This document shows positions 55,882 through 64,000 of a DNA stretch of 64,000 bases, piece after piece. The stretch spans positions 1,426,001-1,490,000 of the forward strand of contig OY282432.1 in assembly GCA_958295985.1 (NCBI GenBank). The letters are read 5' to 3'. The translations under genes were made by a program, and so were the position numbers. The notes under the pieces were generated by a model. That model had not been told where the DNA came from. It worked only from the letters and a program-made list of their open reading frames with translations, and did not search any database. The DNA comes from an uncultured Candidatus Binatia bacterium (GTDB taxonomy: Bacteria > Desulfobacterota > Binatia > UBA9968 > JAJDTQ01). The stretch's first letter is position 1, and each line of letters starts with the position of its first letter.

Positions 55882-56022
55882 GTCGTCTTCCTCTCGTTGA
55901 ACGGTTTTGGCTGCGATGCAGCCTAACCTGATGAGACCGCACGGGCAAGCGTGCCGTGCGGACCGTTGGGTCTCCGTTCGCCTCGCCCGTAGCGGCTTTG
56001 AGCGGGAGCGCGACGACCGTCG

Positions 56023-57876
56023 TCACAACACCACCGGGCCGGAGGACAGGGATTCGGTCTCGTCAGCCGTAGTCATGAACAACGGTTTTCGCGAGGAGTC
56101 GCCATTTATCAACGCGCGAATCTCAGCCAAGTCCGCAATAAAGGTATCCGTACTTACGCAATAGTAACGCCAGCAACTGAACTCCGAGGCTCCCTGCATG
56201 GATGTCACGGCCTGTTGCGCTCTTTCGACGTACCGGATACCCGCTACTTCGTCGCCGGCGGCCCAAGTGGCTATCGCCATGCACTGGAGGTAGTTCGGTG
56301 TCTCTTCCGAGTTCGGCTGATCCAGTTCAACTACTCTTCTGAATGGCTGAGGCTGGATGGTTCCACTTGCACCCCACACTGCCATGCCGTAATTGAAGGC
56401 ATCCTCGATATTCAACTCGTCGATGTCTTGTCCGTCGTGCAGGAGCAGGTTTGCGGCATCCGAGAACCTTCCTGTTGCGATACATGACCGCGCCAGTTCA
56501 CTCTCTGCCGACCCCCGCTTGGTTGCGGGGAAGTCGTCGAGCTGTATGAGACGCTGCCAAATGAGCGCCGTGATCCTCGCTTCATCCCGAGAGCGATTGA
56601 GGGTACGTGCCAGCCACATCTGTTCATCTGGATCCAGTGATGTCACTGCAGCCGACCCAGCGATTGTTTCAGGTACGCACGAGCGTATCCGCGAGATGGA
56701 TTCCCTCACCATTGGTGGAGGAACCTGATTCGCCTCCAGCACCCGCAGGGCATACTGCTCCGCCCCGGCCAAGTCGTTGTTGCGTGCGAGAATCCGTGCG
56801 TGTTTCAGGTACGCGTCGGGTCCATTGTACCCCGCGTCTATCGCCCGTGAGACCAACGAGGCGGCCCATTCCGGTTGACCGTCATACTCCCTGAGTTCTC
56901 CAAGACGGAACAGGACCTCGCCATCCTTCGGATGAGCGGTCTCGATCCTCTGGAGCATGTTCTCTATGGTCTGTATCGACTCATCCCGTATCCGGCGCCC
57001 GCGCCTGCCCACACGAAGGATATAGTCCAGCGCGCCGTCGCGGTCGGCCCAGTTGCGTCCGGAGACTTCACGGACGAGTTCCCCGTATTCCCGAGCTAAC
57101 CGGCTTCGCGGACGATCCTTCGTAAAGACGACCTGGTTCAGCAGCGAAAGACTGTCATACCGATGCACGATCATGGGCTCGCGCCGAAAGCCGAGCTGTT
57201 CCTGAAATGCCTTGATCTTGTCGTCGAGAATCCTGTCTTCGTCGTCCAGGTCTGGCACGTTGGACATGACGAAGTGGAGTTCAATGGTCTTGTTGCGCGG
57301 TTTGTCGGCTTCGGCTCGGATATCTCGGACGACCCGTCTCAACCCGCGCAGGTTCTGTTCGTTCGGAAAGAACAACACCACCACTGCGTCGGGAAGCTGC
57401 CGGGTGCAAATGCCACCGGTGTCGGTGTGCCCCGTGCGTGAATCTACCAGGACGTAGTCGGGCGTCACGACACGGTTCCATTGCTCCTTGAGATCTTCGA
57501 ACAACAGGTAGCCGTCGTGCTCGTCGTACAGCGCTCCCCAGTCGATCTGCTGGAAATTCGCAGCATAGGTCTCGGGGCTCCCTGACGGCATTATCCATAG
57601 TCCGCCGTCCCGTTCACCGATGTGGGAGGTTTCACTGATGAATCGAGAGACGTCCGGTGCTTGTCCCGAAGTCAGATACTCGCCGACGAAGTCGATGATC
57701 CCGGGGACTTGTTCCCGGGTTTGCATGACGTCGAAGGTATCGAGCCCGGGCGCCTCCAGGTCGAAATCCACAGCAAGTACGCGACGGCCCCTTTGGGCGA
57801 GTTCGACGGCCGCATTGACCAGAGCCATGGTGCGACCGACGCCGCCCTTGAATGAGTAGAAGGTCGTGACGTACAT
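56023..57876 (-). CDS. KGGVGR-motif ParA/MinD-like ATPase with TPR-like C-terminal region
   Basis: 617 residues. The N-terminal P-loop is YSFKGGVGRTMALVNAAVEL (K10 to T16), where Arg replaces the last Lys of the MinD/ParA KGGVGKT. Then come LAVDFDLEAPGLDTFD, VLVDSRTGHTDTGG and FFPNEQNLRGLRRV. From about residue 300 helical TPR/SEL-like repeats follow (GEVLFRLGELREYDGQPEWA, YLKHARILARNNDLAGAEQY). It starts at 57876, only four bases after the antitoxin stop, so it belongs to that operon. Similar ATPases sit in several predicted immune or signalling loci. Role here unknown. Confidence 0.85.
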   Translation of the reverse strand: MYVTTFYSFKGGVGRTMALVNAAVELAQRGRRVLAVDFDLEAPGLDTFDVMQTREQVPGIIDFVGEYLTSGQAPDVSRFISETSHIGERDGGLWIMPSGSPETYAANFQQIDWGALYDEHDGYLLFEDLKEQWNRVVTPDYVLVDSRTGHTDTGGICTRQLPDAVVVLFFPNEQNLRGLRRVVRDIRAEADKPRNKTIELHFVMSNVPDLDDEDRILDDKIKAFQEQLGFRREPMIVHRYDSLSLLNQVVFTKDRPRSRLAREYGELVREVSGRNWADRDGALDYILRVGRRGRRIRDESIQTIENMLQRIETAHPKDGEVLFRLGELREYDGQPEWAASLVSRAIDAGYNGPDAYLKHARILARNNDLAGAEQYALRVLEANQVPPPMVRESISRIRSCVPETIAGSAAVTSLDPDEQMWLARTLNRSRDEARITALIWQRLIQLDDFPATKRGSAESELARSCIATGRFSDAANLLLHDGQDIDELNIEDAFNYGMAVWGASGTIQPQPFRRVVELDQPNSEETPNYLQCMAIATWAAGDEVAGIRYVERAQQAVTSMQGASEFSCWRYYCVSTDTFIADLAEIRALINGDSSRKPLFMTTADETESLSSGPVVL

Positions 57877-57880
57877 GGCG

Positions 57881-58441
57881 TCAAGCAGCCGAACGCAATT
57901 GGAAGTTCTGCTGTGCCCTGCGCACGTCCTCGGTGACTTCCAGCGTCTGAAATCGCTTCTCACCAACATTCGAGAGAGGTCGCAGGGACGCCCCCCCAGT
58001 GCCCGATTTCTCGATAAGCTGCATGATACCCGGGAGAGCGAGCAGCCGAAGGTACTTGTCGTATGCCTGCGTTTGGATCGTGAGACCGTTCTCCCAGCGG
58101 TTCAACGACGCTTCGCCGAGCCCGGTGACTTCAGCGAACCTCGCGCGCGTCATCCGGTGACCCTCTCGGATGCGTCGAATCTCGCCGGGCGGCAGCACAC
58201 CGAAGTGTTGGCAAATCGCCTCGTGTTCCGCGTCTTCAGCCACTTCATCGAGATAATCGAAGTTGCAGGGCTCGCAGCGGCGCACCGGCACGTCCACTGT
58301 CAACTCGACCGCGGATTCGCCGGACCCATAGCTGAATGTGTGGCGGTGCATGGAGGTCGTGACTCTATGGCCACCACACAGGGGACACTCGTGCTTCTTC
58401 TGTGCGGCCTGAATCCGTGTGGTCGAGCGTTGCGATCCCAT
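57881..58441 (-). CDS. MqsA/YgiT-type zinc-finger HTH antitoxin
   Basis: 186 residues. An N-terminal zinc finger has Cys19/Cys22 (ECPLCGGHRV) and Cys56/Cys59 (RRCEPCNFDYLD). An HTH_XRE domain follows (LPPGEIRRIREGHRMTRARF, VTGLGEASLNRWENGLTIQT). This is the MqsA architecture, which binds the toxin and its own promoter. ATG 58441 with AAGGAACTGAAG upstream is preferred, and a TTG at 58456 overlapping the upstream stop is possible. Downstream C-terminal extension of about 50 residues is unlike short MqsA. Confidence 0.88.
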   Translation of the reverse strand: MGSQRSTTRIQAAQKKHECPLCGGHRVTTSMHRHTFSYGSGESAVELTVDVPVRRCEPCNFDYLDEVAEDAEHEAICQHFGVLPPGEIRRIREGHRMTRARFAEVTGLGEASLNRWENGLTIQTQAYDKYLRLLALPGIMQLIEKSGTGGASLRPLSNVGEKRFQTLEVTEDVRRAQQNFQLRSAA

Positions 58442-58452
58442 CTTCAGTTCCT

Positions 58453-58809
58453 TCAATCTTTCCGTTCGGAGTAGTGAAAGCTGCGGCCGATGATTTTCCC
58501 CGACCCCAGTTGGAGCTTCACGTAGAGTTGGGGCTGTCCCGGCTCGAGGTCGATCCTCATGACGTAGCCTGTCGCCCCTGGCGGCTTGTCCAATCGGATT
58601 GTCCTCAAAGCGTGGCCATCTTCAATCCTGGACGCGATCAGCTCCCAGGCGGCCGCGTTTGTGAAGTGGGTATCCAGTAGTCCAGCCGGGTTTCGGACCT
58701 GCTTGGGTCGCCAGTCGGTCGGGCGATCTCTACTAAAGTCGAGGCGACGGGCGTCCTTTCTCCGTGCAAGAACAACCAACTGGTGTCTCGTCAACTCGTC
58801 TACGTCCAA
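58453..58809 (-). CDS. Putative toxin partner, MqsR-like C-terminus
   Basis: 118 residues, preceding the MqsA-like gene as mqsR does. The segment QPQLYVKLQLG then KIIGRSFHYSE resembles the end of MqsR (GQVYLKI then VLIVSF), while the N-terminal half (RLDFSRDRPTDWRPKQVRNP) is unlike it. The TTG start at 58809 has GGAG about eight bases upstream. Toxicity is inferred from position. The family is not certain. Confidence 0.65.
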   Translation of the reverse strand: MDVDELTRHQLVVLARRKDARRLDFSRDRPTDWRPKQVRNPAGLLDTHFTNAAAWELIASRIEDGHALRTIRLDKPPGATGYVMRIDLEPGQPQLYVKLQLGSGKIIGRSFHYSERKD

Positions 58810-58848
58810 TAGTGGCTCCAGTATAAGCGCAGTTGGCCATCAATTTCA

Positions 58849-58878
58849 ATCATATGACTGTGTATAGAGCAATGTCAA
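58849..58878 (-). promoter_or_regulatory. Promoter of the toxin-antitoxin-ATPase operon
   Basis: On the minus strand TTGACA (58878-58873) is followed after 18 bases by TATGAT (58854-58849), a near-consensus promoter in AT-rich DNA. A palindrome TCATATGA overlaps the -10 region and could be part of an operator for the HTH antitoxin. Confidence 0.65.
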
Positions 58879-58919
58879 GATCTCCTTGCCCTCATTTGAG
58901 TTGGTGTGTTTGCTGGATG

Positions 58920-59810
58920 TTAATCAAGTGTAACCTTGCGAGGAGACAGCGACTCCCGGCTCTGAGCGCGAAGGCCGGGTTCATCCTGCACGGCATACCA
59001 GAACCGTTCGCCGTTCAAGGCGAGGCACGCCGGACGGAAAGGCACGGGGAGACGCTCCACCACCAGTTCGCGCACCGGGTCGTAGCAGAGAAACGAATAA
59101 CCCGCCTGGCTCTCGTCGCTCCAGTCTCCCAGGGGCCCGGGGTCGCATTCGACCGACCAAAGCTCTCCCTCGTGCGCAACGGGGCTGAGAACCTGGTGTT
59201 CCATACGGATGGTCCACAAGGTACGGCCGCTCTGCGGATCCATGCAGAACAGCTTGCGGTTGCGCCGGTGACTCAGCCACAGCTTGCCGTTCAGGACCGT
59301 GGCGCCGGAGGCGGCGCCGTCAGGACAGTCGAAGCGTCGAACCGCCCGGTTGGTTTCGAGGGACCAGAGGAGCAGTTGTTGCCCCAGCCGGCCGCCGGTG
59401 GTGACGAGCCAGACGCCTTCGCTCGACGGACAGACGTGCCGGACGTCCGGAAACGAAAGGATCTCGTCGCACGATTCGCTGACGGGGTCGTAGGCGGCGA
59501 CTATGGACTCGGCGGCGGACGCGAGCCACAGCCGGCCCGCGTGCCAGTGCATCCCCGTGACGGGAAGTGACCGGACGTCGATCATGAGGCCGTCAACGGC
59601 CTGGGCCGTCTCTTGCAGCCAACGGCGCGAAGGTCGTGTCTCCCAGGGCTTTCGCGGCAAACAGGACGCAGGCCAAAAATCTTCTTGGGCGATGCCGCCA
59701 TACTCCGCGGTGATCTTTTCAACGGTCTCGCCATGCCGGTACTGCCGGGTCCTGCTTATCACGCCTTCCTGTGCTGGTCGAGCCGGCGGAGGGACGGTGC
59801 CGGTCATCAT
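58920..59810 (-). CDS. Six-bladed beta-propeller-like protein, hypothetical
   Basis: 296 residues from ATG 59810. Repeated segments such as GMHWHAGRLWLASAAESIVA, HVCPSSEGVWLVTTGGRLGQ, VLNGKLWLSHRRNRKLFCMD and LWSVECDPGP look like propeller blades of SMP-30 or Vgb type. No signal peptide is seen. It is divergent from the molybdenum hydroxylase genes. Precise function not recognised. A longer frame opening at 59918 would overlap the start of the next gene and is less likely. Confidence 0.65.
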   Translation of the reverse strand: MMTGTVPPPARPAQEGVISRTRQYRHGETVEKITAEYGGIAQEDFWPASCLPRKPWETRPSRRWLQETAQAVDGLMIDVRSLPVTGMHWHAGRLWLASAAESIVAAYDPVSESCDEILSFPDVRHVCPSSEGVWLVTTGGRLGQQLLLWSLETNRAVRRFDCPDGAASGATVLNGKLWLSHRRNRKLFCMDPQSGRTLWTIRMEHQVLSPVAHEGELWSVECDPGPLGDWSDESQAGYSFLCYDPVRELVVERLPVPFRPACLALNGERFWYAVQDEPGLRAQSRESLSPRKVTLD

Positions 59811-59916
59811 GTTCGCAATGTAAGGCGTCTCGCTCCGTGACCTGGGCGCGTTGGATTTGACTCGCGGGTAGCCCTGGGCTATCAACGTTGCGTCTCTCAC
59901 GTCAGGTCCCCGTACC

Positions 59917-60819
59917 ATGTATCCGGCTGCCTTCGACTATACCGTCGCCGATTCCGTAGACCATGCCATCGATCTTCTCCAGCGTTCGGGAGAAGGGGCC
60001 AAGCTCTTGTCCGGCGGACAGAGCCTCGTGCCGCTCATGAAGCTGCGGTTGGTCCAGCCGACCCGGGTCATCGACATCGGGCGGGTTTCCGGGCTGTCGC
60101 ACGTGGGGGAGGACGGAGCGGCGGGTCTTTTGCGCATCGGCGCCCTGGCCACGCACGCACAGCTCGAGACATCCCCCGTCGTTCGGGAGAAGCTGGGCTT
60201 GATGGCGGAAGCCGCGGGAGTCATCGGCGACGCCCAGGTGAGGGGTTGGGGGACCATCGGCGGGGCATTGGCCGAAGCGGACCCGGCAGGAGATTGGGGA
60301 CCCGTCGTGCAGGCCCTGGAGGGGCGGGTGGAGTGTGCCGGACCGCGCGGCAGTCGGGTGGTGGACGCGGCCTCCTTCTTCATCGACGCCTACACCACGG
60401 TGCTGGCCGATGACGAGTTGATTACGGAAATCCAGGTGCCCGTGCCGCAGGCCGGCAGCGCGGGCGCCTACCTCAAGCTGGAGCGCCGGGCGGGGGATTT
60501 CGCGGTGGCCAGCGTCGCGGTCCAGTTGGAGCTGGATGACGCCGGGCGCTGCCGGAACGCCGGCGTCGCTCTGGGCGCGGCCGGCCTCACGCCCATCAAG
60601 GTCGCCATGGCCGAGGAGACCCTTGGCGGTCAGAGCGTCGAGCCGGAGGTGGTGGACGCCGCGGCCCGGTGCGTCCGCGACGCGGCGAGCCCGCTGGCCG
60701 ATGTCCGCGGTTCGAGCGACTACAAGCGGGCGGTATGCGGGGCATTGTTCGAGAAGGCCGTGGACGTCGCCCTGCGGCGCCATCGGGGTGAAACCGTGAA
60801 GGGGGGTCATGTCCGCTAG
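59917..60819 (+). CDS. FAD-binding medium subunit of a molybdenum hydroxylase (CoxM/XdhB type)
   Basis: 300 residues with the FAD-binding motif segments AKLLSGGQSLVPLMKLRL and VRGWGTIGGALAEADPAGDW, plus the CO_deh_flav_C region. It passes electrons from the Fe-S subunit to an acceptor. It overlaps the small subunit gene by eleven bases and begins a three-gene cluster in the order FAD - FeS - Mo. Confidence 0.93.
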   Translation: MYPAAFDYTVADSVDHAIDLLQRSGEGAKLLSGGQSLVPLMKLRLVQPTRVIDIGRVSGLSHVGEDGAAGLLRIGALATHAQLETSPVVREKLGLMAEAAGVIGDAQVRGWGTIGGALAEADPAGDWGPVVQALEGRVECAGPRGSRVVDAASFFIDAYTTVLADDELITEIQVPVPQAGSAGAYLKLERRAGDFAVASVAVQLELDDAGRCRNAGVALGAAGLTPIKVAMAEETLGGQSVEPEVVDAAARCVRDAASPLADVRGSSDYKRAVCGALFEKAVDVALRRHRGETVKGGHVR

Positions 60820-61300
60820 GCAGAAGATCAGCGTCACGGTCAACGGGGCGCTCCACGAGGGCGCGGCCGAGCCGCGCATGCTGCTGGTAGACTATATCCG
60901 GGACGTCATCGGTCTGAAGGGCACCCGTTACGGGTGCGATACCAGCAATTGCGGCGCGTGCACGGTGGTGATGGACGGCCGGAGCGCCAAGTCCTGCACC
61001 TTTCTGGCGGTGCAGGCGGATGGGCGAGAGATCACCACCATCGAGGGTGTTGCCGCGGAAGGCCGCCTTCATCCCTTGCAGGCCGCCTTCCAGGAGGCCC
61101 ACGCGCTCCAGTGCGGCTTCTGCACCTCCGGCATGGTCATGTCCGCCTATGCGCTGCTGGCGCAGAACCCCGACCCGTCGCGCGACGACATACGCCAGGG
61201 AATCATCGGGAACCTGTGCCGTTGCACGGGATACCTGCCGGTGATCGAAGCGGTGGAGTCCGCGGCCCGCGGGTTGAAGGCCGGGGGAGGGACCCCATGA
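60809..61300 (+). CDS. (2Fe-2S) small subunit of a molybdenum hydroxylase (CoxS/XdhC type)
   Basis: 163 residues with a plant-type ferredoxin cluster (YGCDTSNCGACTVVMDG) and an all-helical second cluster (LQCGFCTSGMVMSA with NLCRCTGYLPVIEAV). The stop overlaps the large-subunit start as ATGA. Confidence 0.96.
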   Translation: MSARQKISVTVNGALHEGAAEPRMLLVDYIRDVIGLKGTRYGCDTSNCGACTVVMDGRSAKSCTFLAVQADGREITTIEGVAAEGRLHPLQAAFQEAHALQCGFCTSGMVMSAYALLAQNPDPSRDDIRQGIIGNLCRCTGYLPVIEAVESAARGLKAGGGTP

Positions 61301-63714
61301 GCTCCGCGGAGCGACGCACCCTGGTGGGCAGTCCCGTCGTGCGCAAGGAGGACCCGGATATCCTCCTGGGTCAGGCCCGTTACACCTTCGACGTGGAGCT
61401 GCCGGAGATGCTCCACGTGGCGGTGTACCGGAGTCCGGCCGCCCACGCGAGGATCCGGCGGGTGGACCTTTCCAGGGCGTTGGAGTTGCCCGGCGTGGTG
61501 GCCGGGTTGACCGGCGAGCAGGTGCGGCAACTCGGCTACGTCAACCCGCTGTCGCCGTTCCCGTTCCAGAGCCGGGATCCGTTCCGGCGCGGCAACCCCA
61601 CCATCAAGTTCTTCGATCACTACTGTCTGGCTTGGGACAAGGTGCGGTTCGTGGGCGAGCCCGTGGCCGCGGTGGTGGCGGTGGACCGTTACGTGGCGGA
61701 GGACGCCCTGGACCTCGTGGAGGTGGACTTCGAGCCGCTGCCGCCGGTGGTGGATTCCGCAGCGGCCCTGGAGCCCCAGGCCGCGCGTCTGTACGAGGAT
61801 TGGGACGACAACGTCATGCTGACGTTTCGCGTGTCCGGCGGGGACGTGGAGGCCGCCTTTCGCGAGGCTGACGTCATCGTCGAGGAAGAGATCCACAGCG
61901 GCCGCTTCACCGGCACCCCCATCGAGACCCGGGCGGTGGTGGCCGACTACGACGCCAGCGGCAAGACGCTGAGCGTGTGGACCACCACCCAGATCGGGCA
62001 CGCCATCGGTACGCTGATCGAGAACACCATCGCGCTCCCGGACCTGAAGGTCCACGTGATGTTCCGGCGCATCGGCGGCGGTTACGGGCAGAAGTGGGCC
62101 TTCTACCCTGAGGAGATCCTGACGCCGCTGCTGTCCATCCTCACGCGCCGTCCCGTCAAGTGGGTGGAGACCCGGCGCGAGCACATGACCGGCACCATTC
62201 ACGCCCGCGAGCAGACCCACCACATCGAGGCGGCGGTGCGCCGTGACGGCACCATCCTCGGCGTGAAGGACAAGATCGTGGCCAACATCGGCGCGGCCTA
62301 TCCTACCGGCGGCCTGGCGTCCATCGTCACCACCGGAATGTTCGTGCCCGGCGCATACCGGATCGCGAACTATGAAGGGCAGGTCCAGGGGGTGGTGACC
62401 AACAAGACGCCCTACGGCGCGCACCGGGGCTTCGGGAAGTCGGAAGCCTGCTTCGTCATCGAGCGGATGGTGGACCGGATCGCGGCGCGGCTGGAGTTGA
62501 ACCCGGTGGACGTGCGGCGGCGCAACTTCATCCCCCCGGACGCCTTTCCCTACCGGTCGGTCACCGGTCCGCGCTACGACAGCGGCCGCTACGGGGAGGC
62601 GTTGGACAAGGCGCTGGAGCTGCTGGACTACGACCACTGGCGGAAGGTGCAGAAAGAGCTCGCGGCCGAGGGACGCTACCTGGGTATCGGCACGTGTCTG
62701 GTCATCGAGCCGTCGAGCTCCACCCGCATGGGCTCCTACAACGCCGGCTACTACAGCGTCCGCATGCGCATGGACCCCAACGGCAGGGTCTACGTGTTCC
62801 CGAGCGGCAGCGACGAAGGCCAGGGTCACGCCACGTCCATCTCGCAGCTCGTGGGGGACGAGCTGCGGGTCTCCTTCGACGACGTCATGGTAGTGGAAGG
62901 AGACAGCCTTGCCTGTCCCTACGGCTCCGGCTCGTACTCCAGCCGCTTCTCCGTGGTGGGCACCACCGCGGTGACCCTGGCCGCGCGGACGCTGAGGGAG
63001 AAGATCACCCAGATCGCTTCCGTCATGCTGCGGCATCCTCCCGGCGGCCTGGAGTTCTCCGATGGCGCGGTGCGCGTCGAAGGCCGCCCGGACCAGGCCG
63101 TGTCCCTCTCGGAGGTCGCCCGCACCGCCTATTTCTACCCGTTCCAGTTGCCCGAAGGCATGGACCCGGGGCTGGAGGTGCTGTACCACTTTCGCGATCC
63201 CAACATCGAGTTCGAAGCCGACGAGCGCGGGCGCGTGGCCATGTTCAGCAGCTTTCCCTACGACGCCGAGGCCGCGGTGGTGGAGGTGGAGCCGGACACC
63301 GGTCTGTTGAAGATACGGAAGTTCGTCTCCGTGCACGACTGCGGCAACATGCTGAACCCCCTCATCGTGAGGGGCCAGCACGTGGGCGCCCTGGCCCACG
63401 GTTTCGGCGGGGCTCTCTACGAGGAGTTGCCCTACACGGAAGATGGCCAGCCCATGGCGGCCAGCTTCAAGGACTATTTCCTGCCCACGGCCATGGAAAT
63501 GCCGGAAATGGTGCTGGAGCACATCGAGACCCCCAACCCGTTCACGCCCGGGGGCTTCAAGGGCGCCGGCGAGACCGGCACCGTGGGTCCGCCCGCGGTG
63601 CTGGCCAACGCGGTGGAGGATGCGCTCAAGCCCCTCGGCATCGCCATCCGCCGGTTGCCGCTCACGCCGCAATATCTGTGGTCGCTCATCCGGGAGGCCA
63701 GGGGCAACCGGTAG
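61297..63714 (+). CDS. Molybdopterin large subunit of xanthine dehydrogenase/aldehyde oxidase family
   Basis: 805 residues. It has the N-terminal Ald_Xan_dh_C domain (DILLGQARYTFDVELPEMLH), the Mo-pterin contact segments GGGYGQKWAFYPEEI and TPYGAHRGFGKSEACFVIER, and near the C-terminus the presumed catalytic glutamate in FKGAGETGTVGPPAVLANA. The CO dehydrogenase VAYRCSFR active-site loop is not present, so CO oxidation is unlikely. The enzyme probably hydroxylates an aldehyde or N-heterocycle. Confidence 0.93.
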   Translation: MSSAERRTLVGSPVVRKEDPDILLGQARYTFDVELPEMLHVAVYRSPAAHARIRRVDLSRALELPGVVAGLTGEQVRQLGYVNPLSPFPFQSRDPFRRGNPTIKFFDHYCLAWDKVRFVGEPVAAVVAVDRYVAEDALDLVEVDFEPLPPVVDSAAALEPQAARLYEDWDDNVMLTFRVSGGDVEAAFREADVIVEEEIHSGRFTGTPIETRAVVADYDASGKTLSVWTTTQIGHAIGTLIENTIALPDLKVHVMFRRIGGGYGQKWAFYPEEILTPLLSILTRRPVKWVETRREHMTGTIHAREQTHHIEAAVRRDGTILGVKDKIVANIGAAYPTGGLASIVTTGMFVPGAYRIANYEGQVQGVVTNKTPYGAHRGFGKSEACFVIERMVDRIAARLELNPVDVRRRNFIPPDAFPYRSVTGPRYDSGRYGEALDKALELLDYDHWRKVQKELAAEGRYLGIGTCLVIEPSSSTRMGSYNAGYYSVRMRMDPNGRVYVFPSGSDEGQGHATSISQLVGDELRVSFDDVMVVEGDSLACPYGSGSYSSRFSVVGTTAVTLAARTLREKITQIASVMLRHPPGGLEFSDGAVRVEGRPDQAVSLSEVARTAYFYPFQLPEGMDPGLEVLYHFRDPNIEFEADERGRVAMFSSFPYDAEAAVVEVEPDTGLLKIRKFVSVHDCGNMLNPLIVRGQHVGALAHGFGGALYEELPYTEDGQPMAASFKDYFLPTAMEMPEMVLEHIETPNPFTPGGFKGAGETGTVGPPAVLANAVEDALKPLGIAIRRLPLTPQYLWSLIREARGNR

Positions 63715-63769
63715 GAGACGCCGGAGGCGTGGGGTGGGCGTGGCAGGAGAAGGACCCACCCCGCCGCGC

Positions 63770-63796
63770 CTGGATTCCCGCTTTCGCGGGAATGAC
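63770..63796 (-). repeat. REP-like palindromic element, second copy
   Basis: ATTCCCGC (63774-63781) and GCGGGAAT (63786-63793) form a hairpin. Read on the minus strand the 27-base unit matches the element at 22975-23001 except in the loop. It fills much of the gap between the molybdenum hydroxylase and the enoyl-CoA hydratase gene. Confidence 0.85.
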
Positions 63797-63855
63797 GGTT
63801 TCGGGGCGTCGCGGGCTATTGCGGAACGGGCGCCGCGAGGAAAGGAAGAGGCCGA

Positions 63856-64000
63856 ATGTCCGACAAGGTGCTTCTCGATAAAGCGGGCGAGGTCGCGAGC
63901 CTCACGCTGAACCGTCCGGAGAAAGGGAATGCCGTCGACTCCGAGTTGATGACTTCGCTGATCGAGAGCCTGACGGAGGCCGCCGCGGACAAGGCCCTTC
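63856..64000 (+). CDS. Enoyl-CoA hydratase/isomerase family protein (3' end outside window)
   Basis: Only the first 48 codons are inside the window. The opening MSDKVLLDKAGEVASLTLNR and the segment PEKGNAVDSELMTSL are typical of the crotonase superfamily. GGAAGAGG precedes the ATG. Substrate cannot be judged. Confidence 0.8.
   Translation, partial: MSDKVLLDKAGEVASLTLNRPEKGNAVDSELMTSLIESLTEAAADKAL

Noticed and set aside
61297-63714. Carbon monoxide dehydrogenase (CoxL form I)
   Set aside because: The VAYRCSFR active-site loop is absent; the equivalent segment is PYGAHRGFGKSEA.
61147-63759. An 870-codon minus-strand frame opposite the molybdenum hydroxylase
   Set aside because: No recognisable domains, and it is the shadow of a well-supported large subunit.

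Overview
This window is high-GC DNA from a Gram-negative, outer-membrane-bearing bacterium. LptD, a secretin, a Slam-type barrel, an RND tripartite pump and several lipoproteins all imply an outer membrane. The TrmD fused to a second SPOUT domain, LL-diaminopimelate aminotransferase, a probable selenoprotein and the many amidohydrolase and xanthine-dehydrogenase-type enzymes fit an uncultured deltaproteobacterial-grade or Tectomicrobia-like lineage. That placement is an inference, because no rRNA or phylogenetic marker comparison could be run.

Layout. 1-5646: 3' part of folC, lptD, and an orphan secretin convergent with lptD. 5813-7180: ROK regulator. 7285-13613: an accessory block with a 1557-residue repeat-rich surface lipoprotein with a TbpB-like C-terminus, a long hairpin, and a Slam-like outer-membrane translocator. 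13640-21426 (minus): rarA, the ffh-rpsP-khpA-rimM-trmD-rplS translation operon and groES-groEL. 21662-26722: an ldcA / serine hydrolase / mpl peptidoglycan-recycling operon, an IscA/ErpA protein and an oxidoreductase. 26794-28832: rsmD, coaD, initiator-type tRNA, dienelactone hydrolase. 29091-35427: NYN nuclease, dapL, folK, a small zinc-ribbon membrane protein, pabA/trpG, trpE, DUF192 lipoprotein, type II GAPDH-like protein. 35666-41094: coiled-coil protein, tldD-tldE, DUF4143 ATPase, small membrane protein, K+ channel. 41216-46821: RND efflux operon. 46866-54643: oligopeptide-type ABC genes interrupted by a redox/stress cluster (HMA-like, hemerythrin, OsmC, CnoX). 54757-55881: amidohydrolase. 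56023-58809 (minus): toxin / MqsA-like antitoxin / KGGVGR-ATPase operon. 58920-64000: beta-propeller protein, a molybdenum hydroxylase operon and the start of an enoyl-CoA hydratase.

The strongest novelties are as follows. (1) The osmC gene carries an in-frame UGA exactly at the peroxidatic cysteine position, followed at the right distance by a bacterial SECIS-like hairpin, so it is probably a selenoprotein. (2) A Slam/TbpB-like pair occurs in which the client lipoprotein carries fifteen Cys-pair repeats. (3) A three-gene toxin-antitoxin-ATPase module may be a defence system. (4) An initiator-type tRNA has U1:A72 and only two of the three hallmark G:C pairs. Two dispersed repeat families also run through the window. 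One supplies the stop codons of two genes and the other is inserted in frame inside a serine hydrolase gene.

No stretch longer than about 260 bases is left without a gene, RNA or repeat. The largest empty ones are 28833-29090 and 35428-35665, where I see nothing beyond ordinary intergenic sequence.
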